This document shows, in pieces, positions 56,690 through 64,000 of a stretch of DNA of 64,000 nucleotides (its first letter is position 1; each line of letters starts with the position of its first letter). The DNA is from Planctomycetaceae bacterium. GTDB taxonomy: Bacteria > Planctomycetota > Planctomycetia > Planctomycetales > Planctomycetaceae. The stretch covers positions 62,001-126,000 of the forward strand of contig JAHBXV010000016.1 of NCBI GenBank assembly GCA_019636285.1. Reading direction: 5' to 3'. A program made the position numbers and the translations under genes. A model generated the notes under the pieces. That model saw nothing but the letters and a program-made list of their open reading frames with translations, searched no databases and had not been told where the DNA came from.

Positions 56690-57249
56690 TGCGATGCCGT
56701 AGGCATCGAAGACGGTAGCCGTGGGTCGCGCAGCGCACCCACGGTCCGGTATCGTCCTTCTCATCTTTCTTTCGACCCCCGCTGGGGGTCGAGGGCCCAA
56801 TCGATGTCCATTTTTTCCGTGGGTGGGCTGCGCGACCCACGGCTGCCGTCTTTGACCGCTTCGCGGTCAGGAAATCAATCGGCGAAATGCACCTGTTCCC
56901 CAGATCCCGCCTGGGAACGACGAAAATCGCCTGAAAACGGGGCGCTCTAAGGCGCTCCCCTGCGGGATGTACCTGTTAACCCGAGTTATCAGCTTCGAGT
57001 CGCGAGGTGGGGATACCTCGAAGCGAAGGTGCGGTTTCCGTTCGCGGGATTGGCCTTCGCAACCAGCAATTGGCTCTCAGCCGTGAAAACGCCCTGAAAA
57101 ACGTGATGGGTCTGATCGCTCGGCATCACCGTTGCTATCAGAACGGATGTCGATCGACACCAGCGGAAGACATGCGGGCCTCGCGAACCTGCTTTCGTGG
57201 TCTTTCGCATCACAGTCCTTTCAGTGGTTTCAAGAACAGGGTTTACCGC
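56690..57249. other. Long spacer and leader before the pilin-like genes
   Basis: 560 bases without a convincing gene. 56690-56870 is a family D block (GATGCCGTAGGCATC, GGGTCGCGCAGCGCACCCAC, GGGTGGGCTGCGCGACCCAC). 56929-56965 has a GGGGCGC...GCGCTCCCC imperfect hairpin. 56993-57023 offers two alternative small stems (CTTCGAG with CTCGAAG, or CGAGGT with ACCTCG). The final 220 bases up to ATG 57250 look like a long untranslated leader; no riboswitch class was recognised. Confidence 0.6.
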
Positions 57250-57597
57250 ATGAACAAGTTTGTTGCCTTGCTGCGCGACGACCGTGGTTTCGTCGTCTCG
57301 TCCGAACTGGTCCTGATCGCGACGATCGTCGTGATCGGCCTGATCACCGGCCTCGTCACCGTCCGTGACCAGGTCATTCAGGAACTGGCCGACGTCGCCG
57401 ACGCGATTTCGGAAGTTGATCAATCGTACAGCTATAGCGGCGCCACCGCTCACGCTGCTAGCACCGCCGGAACTATCTTTGCCGACTTGGCTGACTTCTG
57501 TGATACCGGCGTCGGCTCAGACCAGCAGACCGGGACTAACGACGAGCCGACGTGCCTCGCGATTTTGGCTGTCACCCCGACCAGCGAAGGAGACTGA
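57250..57597 (+). CDS. Flp/type IV-like small pilin, paralogue 1
   Basis: A 115-residue protein with a short basic leader (MNKFVALLRDDRG), then FVVSSELVLIATIVVIGLITGL, a single N-terminal hydrophobic helix, as in prepilins. Gly at 13 with Phe at 14 looks like a prepilin peptidase site, but the glutamate is at +6 rather than the usual +5. The rest is polar with two cysteines (FCDTG, PTCLAI) that could pair. It precedes Tad genes, so it is probably a pilin or minor pseudopilin. A GAACCTGCCC hairpin follows. Confidence 0.75.
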   Translation: MNKFVALLRDDRGFVVSSELVLIATIVVIGLITGLVTVRDQVIQELADVADAISEVDQSYSYSGATAHAASTAGTIFADLADFCDTGVGSDQQTGTNDEPTCLAILAVTPTSEGD

Positions 57598-57634
57598 TCT
57601 CCAGGTCAGAACCTGTCGTAATGTTGCTTGATCC

Positions 57635-57690
57635 GAACCTGCCCTTCTCTCCGTTGGGCAGGTTCATTCTCACTCTTGTTCGGTTCTGCC
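57635..57690 (+). terminator. Hairpin after first pilin-like gene
   Basis: Perfect 10-base stem GAACCTGCCC (57635-57644) with GGGCAGGTTC (57656-57665), loop of 11 bases, then a T-rich but interrupted tail. Likely a terminator or processing hairpin that raises expression of the first pilin-like gene over the later ones. Confidence 0.65.
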
Positions 57691-57851
57691 CCTCTCCTTA
57701 GTCGCTAACAAGATTGCACTTGTAAATCGATATTGGTGGCGGAGCGACTGGATTCAGTATAGGTAATTGTATGGTCGGTTGGATGGCAGAGACCGATATA
57801 TTCTTCTCCATTCGGCGTCCAATGGGAATGGGCTGTGATAGGAGTGCAGTG

Positions 57852-58187
57852 GTGAGTCTGGTGATGCTGTGGCGCGACGACCGTGGTTTCCTGGCGTCTT
57901 CGGAACAGGTTCTGATTACGACGATTGTTGTGATCGGTCTCATCACCGGCTTGGTGACTGTTCGTGACCAAGTGATTCAGGAGCTTGCCGACGTCGCCGA
58001 CGCAGTCTCGGAGTTCGACCACTCATACAGTTTCGCAGCGATCACGACGTCAGTGGGAAGCGTCGCTGGATCGATCTTTATAGACCTTTCCGATTTCTGT
58101 GAGGCCGCCACCGGCAGCGACCAACAAACTGGTCCCAATGACGAGCCGGCATGCATTAACATGTTGGTGGACGCGACTTCGGAATGA
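57852..58187 (+). CDS. Flp/type IV-like small pilin, paralogue 2
   Basis: A 111-residue paralogue of the protein at 57250: RDDRGFLASSEQVLITTIVV and GLITGLVTVRDQVIQELADV are almost the same, and two cysteines (FCEAA, PACINM) are retained. GTG 57852 is preferred over earlier in-frame codons because AGGAG lies seven bases upstream and it gives the same short leader (MSLVMLWRDDRG) as paralogue 1. The pair is a recent tandem duplication. Confidence 0.75.
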   Translation: MSLVMLWRDDRGFLASSEQVLITTIVVIGLITGLVTVRDQVIQELADVADAVSEFDHSYSFAAITTSVGSVAGSIFIDLSDFCEAATGSDQQTGPNDEPACINMLVDATSE

Positions 58188-58299
58188 ATAGCTGGCACGA
58201 CACTTTTTCTGCTTAAGATCGTAACAGTGTGGTGCTCTGTAGTGTCGGGGTGAAGAGCGGTACCGAGTCTCAGTCGAAAAAATGTCTCGAGAGGATCAC

Positions 58300-58590
58300 G
58301 TGAAGCGCATTGTTCGCGAAGAAGACGTCCATTCTCATCGACGGGGTTCCGTCGATGGAGCATCGTATTTGCTGCTGGTGACGATCCTCGGAATCGGAAT
58401 GGTCTGCGGGCTGGTGACGATGCGCGACCAGTTTGCCCAGCAGTTTGGGGACGTCGCTTCAGCGCTCGAACAGGTCAATCAGTCGTACAGCTTTACAGTG
58501 GGGACAGTGACCTCACAGTATTCCGATACTGTTGCCGCGAACCCGGTCCCGAATCCGATTGGCTTCGTAAACGGAACGACCTCGGAATGA
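58300..58590 (+). CDS. Pilin-like small protein, divergent paralogue 3
   Basis: A 96-residue divergent member: GLVTMRDQFAQQFGDVASAL and VNQSYSF align with paralogues 1 and 2, but the leader region is RRGSVDGASYLLLVTILGIG, without the SSE glutamate, and the paired cysteines are absent. GTG 58300 has GAGAGGA close upstream; ATG 58282 lacks a ribosome site. Loss of the glutamate suggests a minor or initiator subunit, or decay. Confidence 0.68.
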   Translation: MKRIVREEDVHSHRRGSVDGASYLLLVTILGIGMVCGLVTMRDQFAQQFGDVASALEQVNQSYSFTVGTVTSQYSDTVAANPVPNPIGFVNGTTSE

Positions 58591-58693
58591 GTTCCTGGCG
58601 GCTGGCTGGTGGCACGTTGAGAGCGATTACGGCGGCCGTGAACTGAAGCCGTCAATCAGATAACAGATCGTAGCACGACGCGGAGTTGACGAT

Positions 58694-59689
58694 ATGTCGA
58701 AGTTGAATCCGGGGACACTCACGGCGGCAGTCTTTGCCGTCCTGCTGGGACTGAGCGGTGCCGTCGCGGTTCGGCAGTTCCTGGCGGGGCAGCAGACGGC
58801 GGCTGTCGCTCCCGCGCCGGCTCGCAAGGCGGCCAAGGTCTTCGTGCCCGTGGCGGCCATCGATTTGCGCGCCGGACAGCGGGTGACGATGAACGACATC
58901 GCGGTCTTTTCATTCACCCCCGAGGATTTCGCGAAGAGCCGGTTTAAGGGATCGGCTTTTATGTCAGACACCCGGCAGATTGCGGAACGCGTGCTGAAGA
59001 CGGAAATTAAACAGGGGGAAACGTTCGCGCCGGCCTTCTTCTATCCGGACGGTATGGGACCTGGTCTGGCGGACCAGTTGCGTCCGGGATATCGAGCCGT
59101 GACGGTGCCGATTCAGGATGTTGGTGCCGTGGCCGGTTTTGCCCGGCCGGGATCGTATGTCGACGTGATCTTCCGATCGAGCCCCGCGGAAGATCGTCCC
59201 GAGGTCACGCTCACGCTTCTGGAGATGGTGGAAGTTCTGGCGATCAACCAGAACCTGCATCCGGACGTGGCTCTGAAAAATGGTCTGGACAAGGGGACGG
59301 TGACGCTGGCCGTGACTCCCCCGCAGGCCAAGGCGCTGAAGGTGGTCGAGTCGCGCGGGGAACTGTCGCTGGCCCTGCGGAACCCTGATGATGTGGGGAA
59401 CATCTTGCCGGTCAGCAATTCAACAGCGCAGCGGCTGATGATCGAGGACATTCTGGGCCTGCCCGGTCCGGAACAGCGCGAACGCATCGAAGTTTATCGG
59501 GGCGGCACGAAGTCCGTCGTCGAGTTCGAGGGCTACCGTCGCCCCCTTTCTGATGATCGTACGCTACCCGGCCTGATCAGCACGCCGGTCGCCGCCGATC
59601 CCGATCGGACCAGCCCGTTCGATGAACCGGTGCTGCCTGTGAGCACGGGCCGCGAACTGCCGCTGGATTCGCGCGTCGGCGGTTCGTGA
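58694..59689 (+). CDS. cpaB: Tad pilus assembly protein CpaB/RcpC
   Basis: A 331-residue CpaB/RcpC. One N-terminal membrane helix (LTAAVFAVLLGLSGAVAV, 9-26) leads to a SAF-like domain (VFVPVAAIDLRAGQRVTMND) and the RcpC domain (RPGYRAVTVPIQDVGAVAGF, then PGSYVDVIF). It acts in the periplasm with the secretin in Tad systems. A strong terminator follows, so the ATPase and TadBC genes downstream are a separate unit. No secretin gene (cpaC/rcpA) follows it as it often does. Confidence 0.93.
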   Translation: MSKLNPGTLTAAVFAVLLGLSGAVAVRQFLAGQQTAAVAPAPARKAAKVFVPVAAIDLRAGQRVTMNDIAVFSFTPEDFAKSRFKGSAFMSDTRQIAERVLKTEIKQGETFAPAFFYPDGMGPGLADQLRPGYRAVTVPIQDVGAVAGFARPGSYVDVIFRSSPAEDRPEVTLTLLEMVEVLAINQNLHPDVALKNGLDKGTVTLAVTPPQAKALKVVESRGELSLALRNPDDVGNILPVSNSTAQRLMIEDILGLPGPEQRERIEVYRGGTKSVVEFEGYRRPLSDDRTLPGLISTPVAADPDRTSPFDEPVLPVSTGRELPLDSRVGGS

Positions 59690-59716
59690 GAACTCTTCAA
59701 ACGATCGAATCTCCGA

Positions 59717-59755
59717 GGGCTGCGGTCTCATGGACCGCAGCCCTTGCCGTTTTGT
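59717..59755 (+). terminator. Rho-independent terminator after cpaB
   Basis: Perfect 11-base stem GGGCTGCGGTC (59717-59727) with GACCGCAGCCC (59733-59743), 5-base loop, followed by TTGCCGTTTTG. Confidence 0.85.
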
Positions 59756-59800
59756 GAATGAGGATGTGCGGAACGCCGGCCCTTGTCCTGGAGGATTTAG

Positions 59801-59858
59801 TGACCTGAAGCGTCAGCGAGGGAAGAGACAGGACATCCCTCGCTGACGCTTCGGGTTA
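59801..59858. repeat. Family A palindromic repeat, copy 4
   Basis: GACCTGAAGCGTCAGCGAGG to CCTCGCTGACGCTTCGGGTTA split over two arms, between cpaB and cpaF. Confidence 0.85.
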
Positions 59859-60000
59859 TTTTTGCGGGTGACGTTTTCGAAAGACGTCTTGATTTCAGGG
59901 CTTACGGCAACTACCCGCAGTTCGAATGGAACATCCGGGCGACACGTCTGGCATGCACTTTGCCTGTTCGTTCGGTATCCCGACCGAGGAGCGATTGCCA

Positions 60001-61320
60001 ATGCCCGCCATGTTGACGCGGCTGACCGAACTGCCCGCCGATGCCAGAACGTCTCCGGAACGCGAGTACCAGCTTCTGAAGGTGCGTCTGCACGAGAAGC
60101 TGGTTGACTCGCTGAACCTGGCATTATTAGCCGAATTGCCGCAAGACGAACTGGAACGCGAAGTTCGACTGGTGGGCGAAGAACTGATCGATGAGGAACT
60201 CACCCGCGAGGAGCAGGTTCACCGGACACGACTGCTGGCCGAACTCGTCGACGAAGTCTTTGGCCTCGGGCCGCTGGAGCCGTTGTTTCAAGATCCTGAC
60301 ATTTCCGACGTCCTGGTAAACAATTCGCAAGAGATCTTTGTCGAACGCCGCGGTCGACTGGAGCCAACGTCGGTGGTGTTTGCCGATGAAGCCCACCTGG
60401 TACGGATTATCCAGCGAATTGCCTCCCGGATTGGGCGGCGGGTGGATGAAGTCAATCCGATGGTCGACGCGCGGCTGCCGGACGGCTCGCGCGTGAACGC
60501 CGTCATTCGTCCCCTTGCGATCGATGGTCCGAACCTGTCGATCCGTCGTTTTCGAGCCGAACCCTTTTCGCTGGACGACCTGGTCGACAACGGAACCATG
60601 ACCGAGCCGATCGCCCGGTTCCTGATGGCCGCAGTCGCCGCGCGATGCAGCCTCTTGGTCTCGGGAGGAACCGGGGCCGGTAAGACGACGCTCTTGAATG
60701 CGCTGGCCCAGCATGTTCCCGACGACGAACGGCTGATCACGATTGAAGATGCGGCGGAACTCCGGTTACGCCATCGTCACGTGATCCGGCTGGAGACTCG
60801 GCCGTCGAACACGGAAGGGAGCGGCGAAATCACGCAACGAGCCCTGGTGCGCAACAGCCTGCGTATGCGTCCCGATCGGATCATCGTCGGGGAAGTCCGC
60901 GGAGCGGAAGCCCTCGACATGCTGCAGGCGATGAATACAGGGCATGAGGGCTCGCTCACCACGATTCACGCTAACGACACCCGGGACGCGCTGGCGCGCC
61001 TGGAGTTGATGGTCGCGATGGCGGGCTTCGAACTGCCGGTGAGTGTCGTTCGCGAGTACATCGCCTTCGGCATCCAGTTGCTGGTCCATGTTTCCCGATT
61101 GAAGGGCGGAGCGCGACGAGTGATGCGTGTGTCGGAACTGTGCGGCGTCGAAGACGGACGCCTCATGGTCCGCGACTTGTTTGTCTTTAAGCAGTCGGGC
61201 CTCGACGCGGATGGCATCGCGACGGGTTCGTTTGTCGCGACGGGGGAAACGCCGCAATGCCGAGAGCGGATTGAAGCAGCCGGAGAACAGATTCCGGCGG
61301 AATTGCTGGCAGCGAAGTGA
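60001..61320 (+). CDS. cpaF: Tad pilus ATPase CpaF
   Basis: A 439-residue secretion ATPase of the VirB11/CpaF type. [20 protein letters not shown] (89-108) is the family N-domain, Walker A is GGTGAGKTT (222-230), followed by the Asp box TIEDAAEL and His box [15 protein letters not shown]. It powers pilus assembly with TadB and TadC. ATG 60001 has AGGAG nine bases upstream; the frame is open 75 bases further back but that part is not conserved. Confidence 0.97.
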   Translation: MPAMLTRLTELPADARTSPEREYQLLKVRLHEKLVDSLNLALLAELPQDELEREVRLVGEELIDEELTREEQVHRTRLLAELVDEVFGLGPLEPLFQDPDISDVLVNNSQEIFVERRGRLEPTSVVFADEAHLVRIIQRIASRIGRRVDEVNPMVDARLPDGSRVNAVIRPLAIDGPNLSIRRFRAEPFSLDDLVDNGTMTEPIARFLMAAVAARCSLLVSGGTGAGKTTLLNALAQHVPDDERLITIEDAAELRLRHRHVIRLETRPSNTEGSGEITQRALVRNSLRMRPDRIIVGEVRGAEALDMLQAMNTGHEGSLTTIHANDTRDALARLELMVAMAGFELPVSVVREYIAFGIQLLVHVSRLKGGARRVMRVSELCGVEDGRLMVRDLFVFKQSGLDADGIATGSFVATGETPQCRERIEAAGEQIPAELLAAK

Positions 61321-61406
61321 GCCCTGGCGGCGGCATGTCGGCCGGGATACGGGACGCATGGAGCAGCGCGGACGACGCGCGGTTGTGATCGACTGGGAAA
61401 AGCGGC

Positions 61407-62333
61407 ATGGGATTGGGAATTGGGCCCGTTGTCCTGGTGGTGTTTCTGGCCACCGTTGCGATTGTCCAGGCGGTTTACCTGGTACTGCGGGATCTGTTTG
61501 CTCCGGCAGCGGTGAAGTCGTCACGCTCGCGCTATCGCCGTCCCGCGGCTGTTCACGATGTCCCCGAGGCGTCATCGACCCGGGGACGACTGGATCTTGC
61601 GTTCGAACGGTTGGCGGTCGAGTCGGGGATGGGCTACTCGAGTGTCACCGCATTCATGACGATGCTGGTGTTTGGCCTGGCGGTCGGCGCGGCCATGTTG
61701 CTCTGGCTGGATAACGTCATCGCCGCGATCGGCGCGACGATGTTGGGTATGACCGCGTTTCTGGTCGTGCTTACCCTGGAGCGTCAGAAACGCTGGCGTG
61801 CCATTCGGCAGCAGCTACCGGAACTGCTGGATCTTCTGAGTCGTGCGGTCCGCGCGGGGCAGAGCGTTGATCAGGGCCTGCAACTCGCTGCCGAGGAACT
61901 TGGCGGCGTTCTGGCGGACGAGTGTGCCCGTTGCAGCCAGGAACTGGAATTCGGCCGCGGCCTGTCCAGCGTTCTAAAGCGACTGTCCGATCGAGTGCGT
62001 ATCCCGGAAATGCGACTGTTCACGATGACGCTGTCCATTCAGCGGCAGACCGGCGGCAACCTGGGAGAGACACTCGAACGAATGGCGGGGGTGATGCGTG
62101 ATCGGGTCGCGGCCATGCGGCAGATTCGTGCCGCCACGGGAGCAGGTCGGGCAGCGGCGTTGGTCGTCTCGATGACCGGCCCGATTGCATTTGTGGCGAT
62201 CACGCTCATCAATCCTAATCACATGGAGATTTTTTACACCGATCCGCTCGGACAGTCTTTGCTGCTGGGGGCCTTCGTGCTGGAACTGATCGGGATCGTC
62301 CTGGTGATCGGGATTTTGAAGCGGCAGGCGTAA
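61407..62333 (+). CDS. tadB: Tad pilus inner-membrane protein TadB
   Basis: A 308-residue type II secretion F-domain protein: one N-terminal helix, a pair of helices (about 75-90 and 94-115), the T2SSF core LLDLLSRAVRAGQSVDQGLQ and QTGGNLGETLERMAGVMRDR, and two C-terminal helices. It partners TadC and CpaF. It follows cpaF by 86 bases. Confidence 0.93.
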   Translation: MGLGIGPVVLVVFLATVAIVQAVYLVLRDLFAPAAVKSSRSRYRRPAAVHDVPEASSTRGRLDLAFERLAVESGMGYSSVTAFMTMLVFGLAVGAAMLLWLDNVIAAIGATMLGMTAFLVVLTLERQKRWRAIRQQLPELLDLLSRAVRAGQSVDQGLQLAAEELGGVLADECARCSQELEFGRGLSSVLKRLSDRVRIPEMRLFTMTLSIQRQTGGNLGETLERMAGVMRDRVAAMRQIRAATGAGRAAALVVSMTGPIAFVAITLINPNHMEIFYTDPLGQSLLLGAFVLELIGIVLVIGILKRQA

Positions 62334-62385
62334 GTATCCTCCGCGGCATCGTACGTTTCGTGGGTTTGGACGGGGCGGAAGCGAT

Positions 62386-63366
62386 ATGTCGGGTTTTGCG
62401 GTCAACGTGATCACGGTATGGGTGTTTCTGGCCGGGGCCGCCGTGCTCTTCGGCCTTTTGATGGTTCTGCAAGCCGTCCAGCACCGCACCCGCAACTTAG
62501 TGGAATTCGAGTCGCGGAGTCGGCGCGGCAAGGCCGGGGCATTTCGTCGGGCACTAGCCGGCCTGGTCCCGCAATCGGATCGAGAAATCGAATCGATCGA
62601 ACAGGACTTGATGCGCGCCGGCTATTATGCAGGCGACTCGCTGGTTGACTACCTGGCCTCCCGTAACACCCTGATTGCGATGGTTCTAATCGGTTCGGGT
62701 GTTCTCGCCCTGCTCGCCGACCCATCGACGTCGGCACCGATGTGGATTCTTGCCGGGGGAGCGGTGGTTGCGGCGCTGGGACACGGGATTCCGCGTGTCC
62801 TCCTGGCCGCACAGGCTCGCCAGCGTGTCGGGCGAATTCAGCGGGGCCTGCCGGACGCCCTGGATGTCATTCGGATGTGTCTGACTGGCGGGATCTCGCT
62901 TCGTGAGTCGCTGATTCGAGTAACCTCGGAAGTCGAGAGTTTTCATCCCGAGATTGCCGTCGAGTTCCGCGTCATCCAACGGCACTCCGATGCCGGGACG
63001 CTTGCTGCGGCGCTCAAATCGTTCGCTCGACGTCTGAAGACGCCGGATATTACCGCACTGACGGCAGTCGTTTCGCAAACCGAGCGCACCGGCACCAGCG
63101 TGGTTCACGCAATCAGCGAGTATGCGGATGGCATTCGCCGCATGTTGCGTCAACGGGCCGAGGAACAAGCCTCGAAAACGAGTATCTCGCTGCTGTTCCC
63201 CGTCGTCTTTTGCCTGGCTCCGCCGGTCTTCATTATTCTGATTGGACCGCCGGCGCTGCAGCTCAAGAAATTCGTCACCGATGCGCACGCTCCGGGCGGT
63301 GTCTTCGAACAGAAGACGATCCGCCCGCCAAGTCTGCAGTCGTCCCCGGCCAACGACACGCCGTAA
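62386..63366 (+). CDS. tadC: Tad pilus inner-membrane protein TadC
   Basis: A 326-residue paralogue of TadB with the T2SSF core (LPDALDVIRMCLTGGISLRE and QTERTGTSVVHAISEYADGI) and a C-terminal helix pair (LLFPVVFCLAPPVFIILIGP). The order CpaF-TadB-TadC is the conserved Tad core. The last 40 residues are polar. Confidence 0.93.
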   Translation: MSGFAVNVITVWVFLAGAAVLFGLLMVLQAVQHRTRNLVEFESRSRRGKAGAFRRALAGLVPQSDREIESIEQDLMRAGYYAGDSLVDYLASRNTLIAMVLIGSGVLALLADPSTSAPMWILAGGAVVAALGHGIPRVLLAAQARQRVGRIQRGLPDALDVIRMCLTGGISLRESLIRVTSEVESFHPEIAVEFRVIQRHSDAGTLAAALKSFARRLKTPDITALTAVVSQTERTGTSVVHAISEYADGIRRMLRQRAEEQASKTSISLLFPVVFCLAPPVFIILIGPPALQLKKFVTDAHAPGGVFEQKTIRPPSLQSSPANDTP

Positions 63367-63421
63367 CCGACGGGTGGCATGTCCTCGCTGCAAGGGGATT
63401 GCAGGACGCGTGACGTCCCGG

Positions 63422-64000
63422 CTATGGCTTCGCGGCGGCCGGAACCAGGTCTTCTGGTCGTGTCAGCACCAGCAGGTGGCCATGATCGGCCGTGACGATC
63501 ATGAGCGATTCATTCCAGTTGCTGTGCGTTTCGACCCAACTGGCGATGGTGGAGATCGCGTCATCGCCGCTGCGGACGGCTCCGATCGAATTGTCGATGT
63601 TGTTGTCGTGGTTGGCCCAGTCGACATCTCCCGCTTCCACCATCAGCCAGAAGCCGTTGGGGCCCGATTCCAACGCGGTCAGCGCAGCCGTCGTCATTTC
63701 TGTCAGGGTGGGGTTCTCATACAAGTCTGCTTCGGAATACTCCTCCGCTTTTTTCGACCGTCCGGGAGGGGGCTGATAGTCGCCATCGGCGGTCTGAAAC
63801 GGCAGGTGACCGCCGAACTCCCCGACGCCGTAAAAGCCGAACAAGCGACTCCCCGACGCTTTCGCTTGCTGGGCAGCATCTAACAGAGCCGTTGATCCGT
63901 CGACTCCCGATTCGCGCACCGCGGTGACGTATTTGCCGCCGCGCCGAACATCGATGGCCAGCAGATCGGCCTCGGTCAGGTAATTGTTGCCGGGGACGAA
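63422..64000 (-). CDS. Alkaline phosphatase, 5' end outside window
   Basis: The C-terminal 190 or so residues of an alkaline phosphatase. The frame is open to the last base of the window (FVPGNNYLTEADLLAID at the edge). Conserved elements: FWLMVEAGDVDWANHDNN with the metal-binding E-x-x-x-x-D-x-x-x-H pattern, and VTADHGHL (D-H-G metal ligand). It would hydrolyse phosphomonoesters in the periplasm. Convergent with tadC. A GTG at 63919 is an internal codon. Confidence 0.9.
   Translation of the reverse strand, partial: FVPGNNYLTEADLLAIDVRRGGKYVTAVRESGVDGSTALLDAAQQAKASGSRLFGFYGVGEFGGHLPFQTADGDYQPPPGRSKKAEEYSEADLYENPTLTEMTTAALTALESGPNGFWLMVEAGDVDWANHDNNIDNSIGAVRSGDDAISTIASWVETHSNWNESLMIVTADHGHLLVLTRPEDLVPAAAKP

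Noticed and set aside
63242-63883. 213-residue plus-strand frame at the right edge
   Set aside because: Antisense to the alkaline phosphatase with its conserved metal-ligand motifs, and overlaps the tadC end.

Overview
The window comes from a planctomycete (Planctomycetota, most likely a Planctomycetaceae-like member of the Planctomycetales). The reasons are a DUF6677-type protein, a PVC-type membrane-bound dehydrogenase with HEAT repeats and a C-terminal cytochrome c, a secreted sulfatase, a ThuA-like protein, MoxR/DUF58/VWA clusters, and the palindromic intergenic repeats typical of these genomes. Most of the window is GC-rich (roughly 60-65 percent judged by eye), many genes start with GTG, and no rRNA, tRNA or CRISPR array was seen.

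Layout. 1-1367: the 3' part of a lower-GC reverse transcriptase gene, probably an acquired (possibly antiphage) gene whose 5' end lies outside the window. 1529-10014: a mixed housekeeping region with a DJ-1/PfpI-like protein, a DUF3445 heme N-demethylase-like protein, an exported VOC protein, an SDR, an RsbU-like PP2C phosphatase, a DUF6677 membrane protein with a small membrane partner, a P-loop kinase-like protein and an ABC-permease-like membrane protein. 10134-11954: an ABC ATPase joined in frame to an NHL beta-propeller. 12145-31263: about 19 kb read in one direction, holding a VWA/glutamine-amidotransferase-like membrane protein, MoxR, DUF58, a BatA-like VWA protein, large membrane/exported proteins and two ABC-2-like transporter sets. 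A small GxxExxY gene bounded by perfect 22-bp inverted repeats sits between moxR and the DUF58 gene. 32840-37132: the flagellar export gate genes fliO, fliP, fliQ, fliR and flhB; FliR carries an inserted EF-hand. 37493-43148: mutL, a YdjM-like hydrolase, a CvpA-like protein, a MoxR-like AAA ATPase and a LOG-family protein. 43177-49241: PVC dehydrogenase, ThuA-like protein and sulfatase, a typical planctomycete degradation set. 49496-56679: small proteins plus polytopic membrane proteins and a DPM1-like glycosyltransferase. 57250-63366: a Tad/Flp-like system (three pilin-like paralogues, CpaB, CpaF, TadB, TadC) with no secretin or CpaE between CpaB and CpaF. 63422-64000: 3' part of an alkaline phosphatase gene.

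Four families of intergenic palindromic repeats recur through the window, and several copies lie inside apparent operons, including directly before fliQ and fliR. The observations most worth following up are the edge reverse transcriptase, the inverted-repeat-bounded GxxExxY cassette, the EF-hand in FliR, the ABC-ATPase/NHL join and the small pilin-like family.
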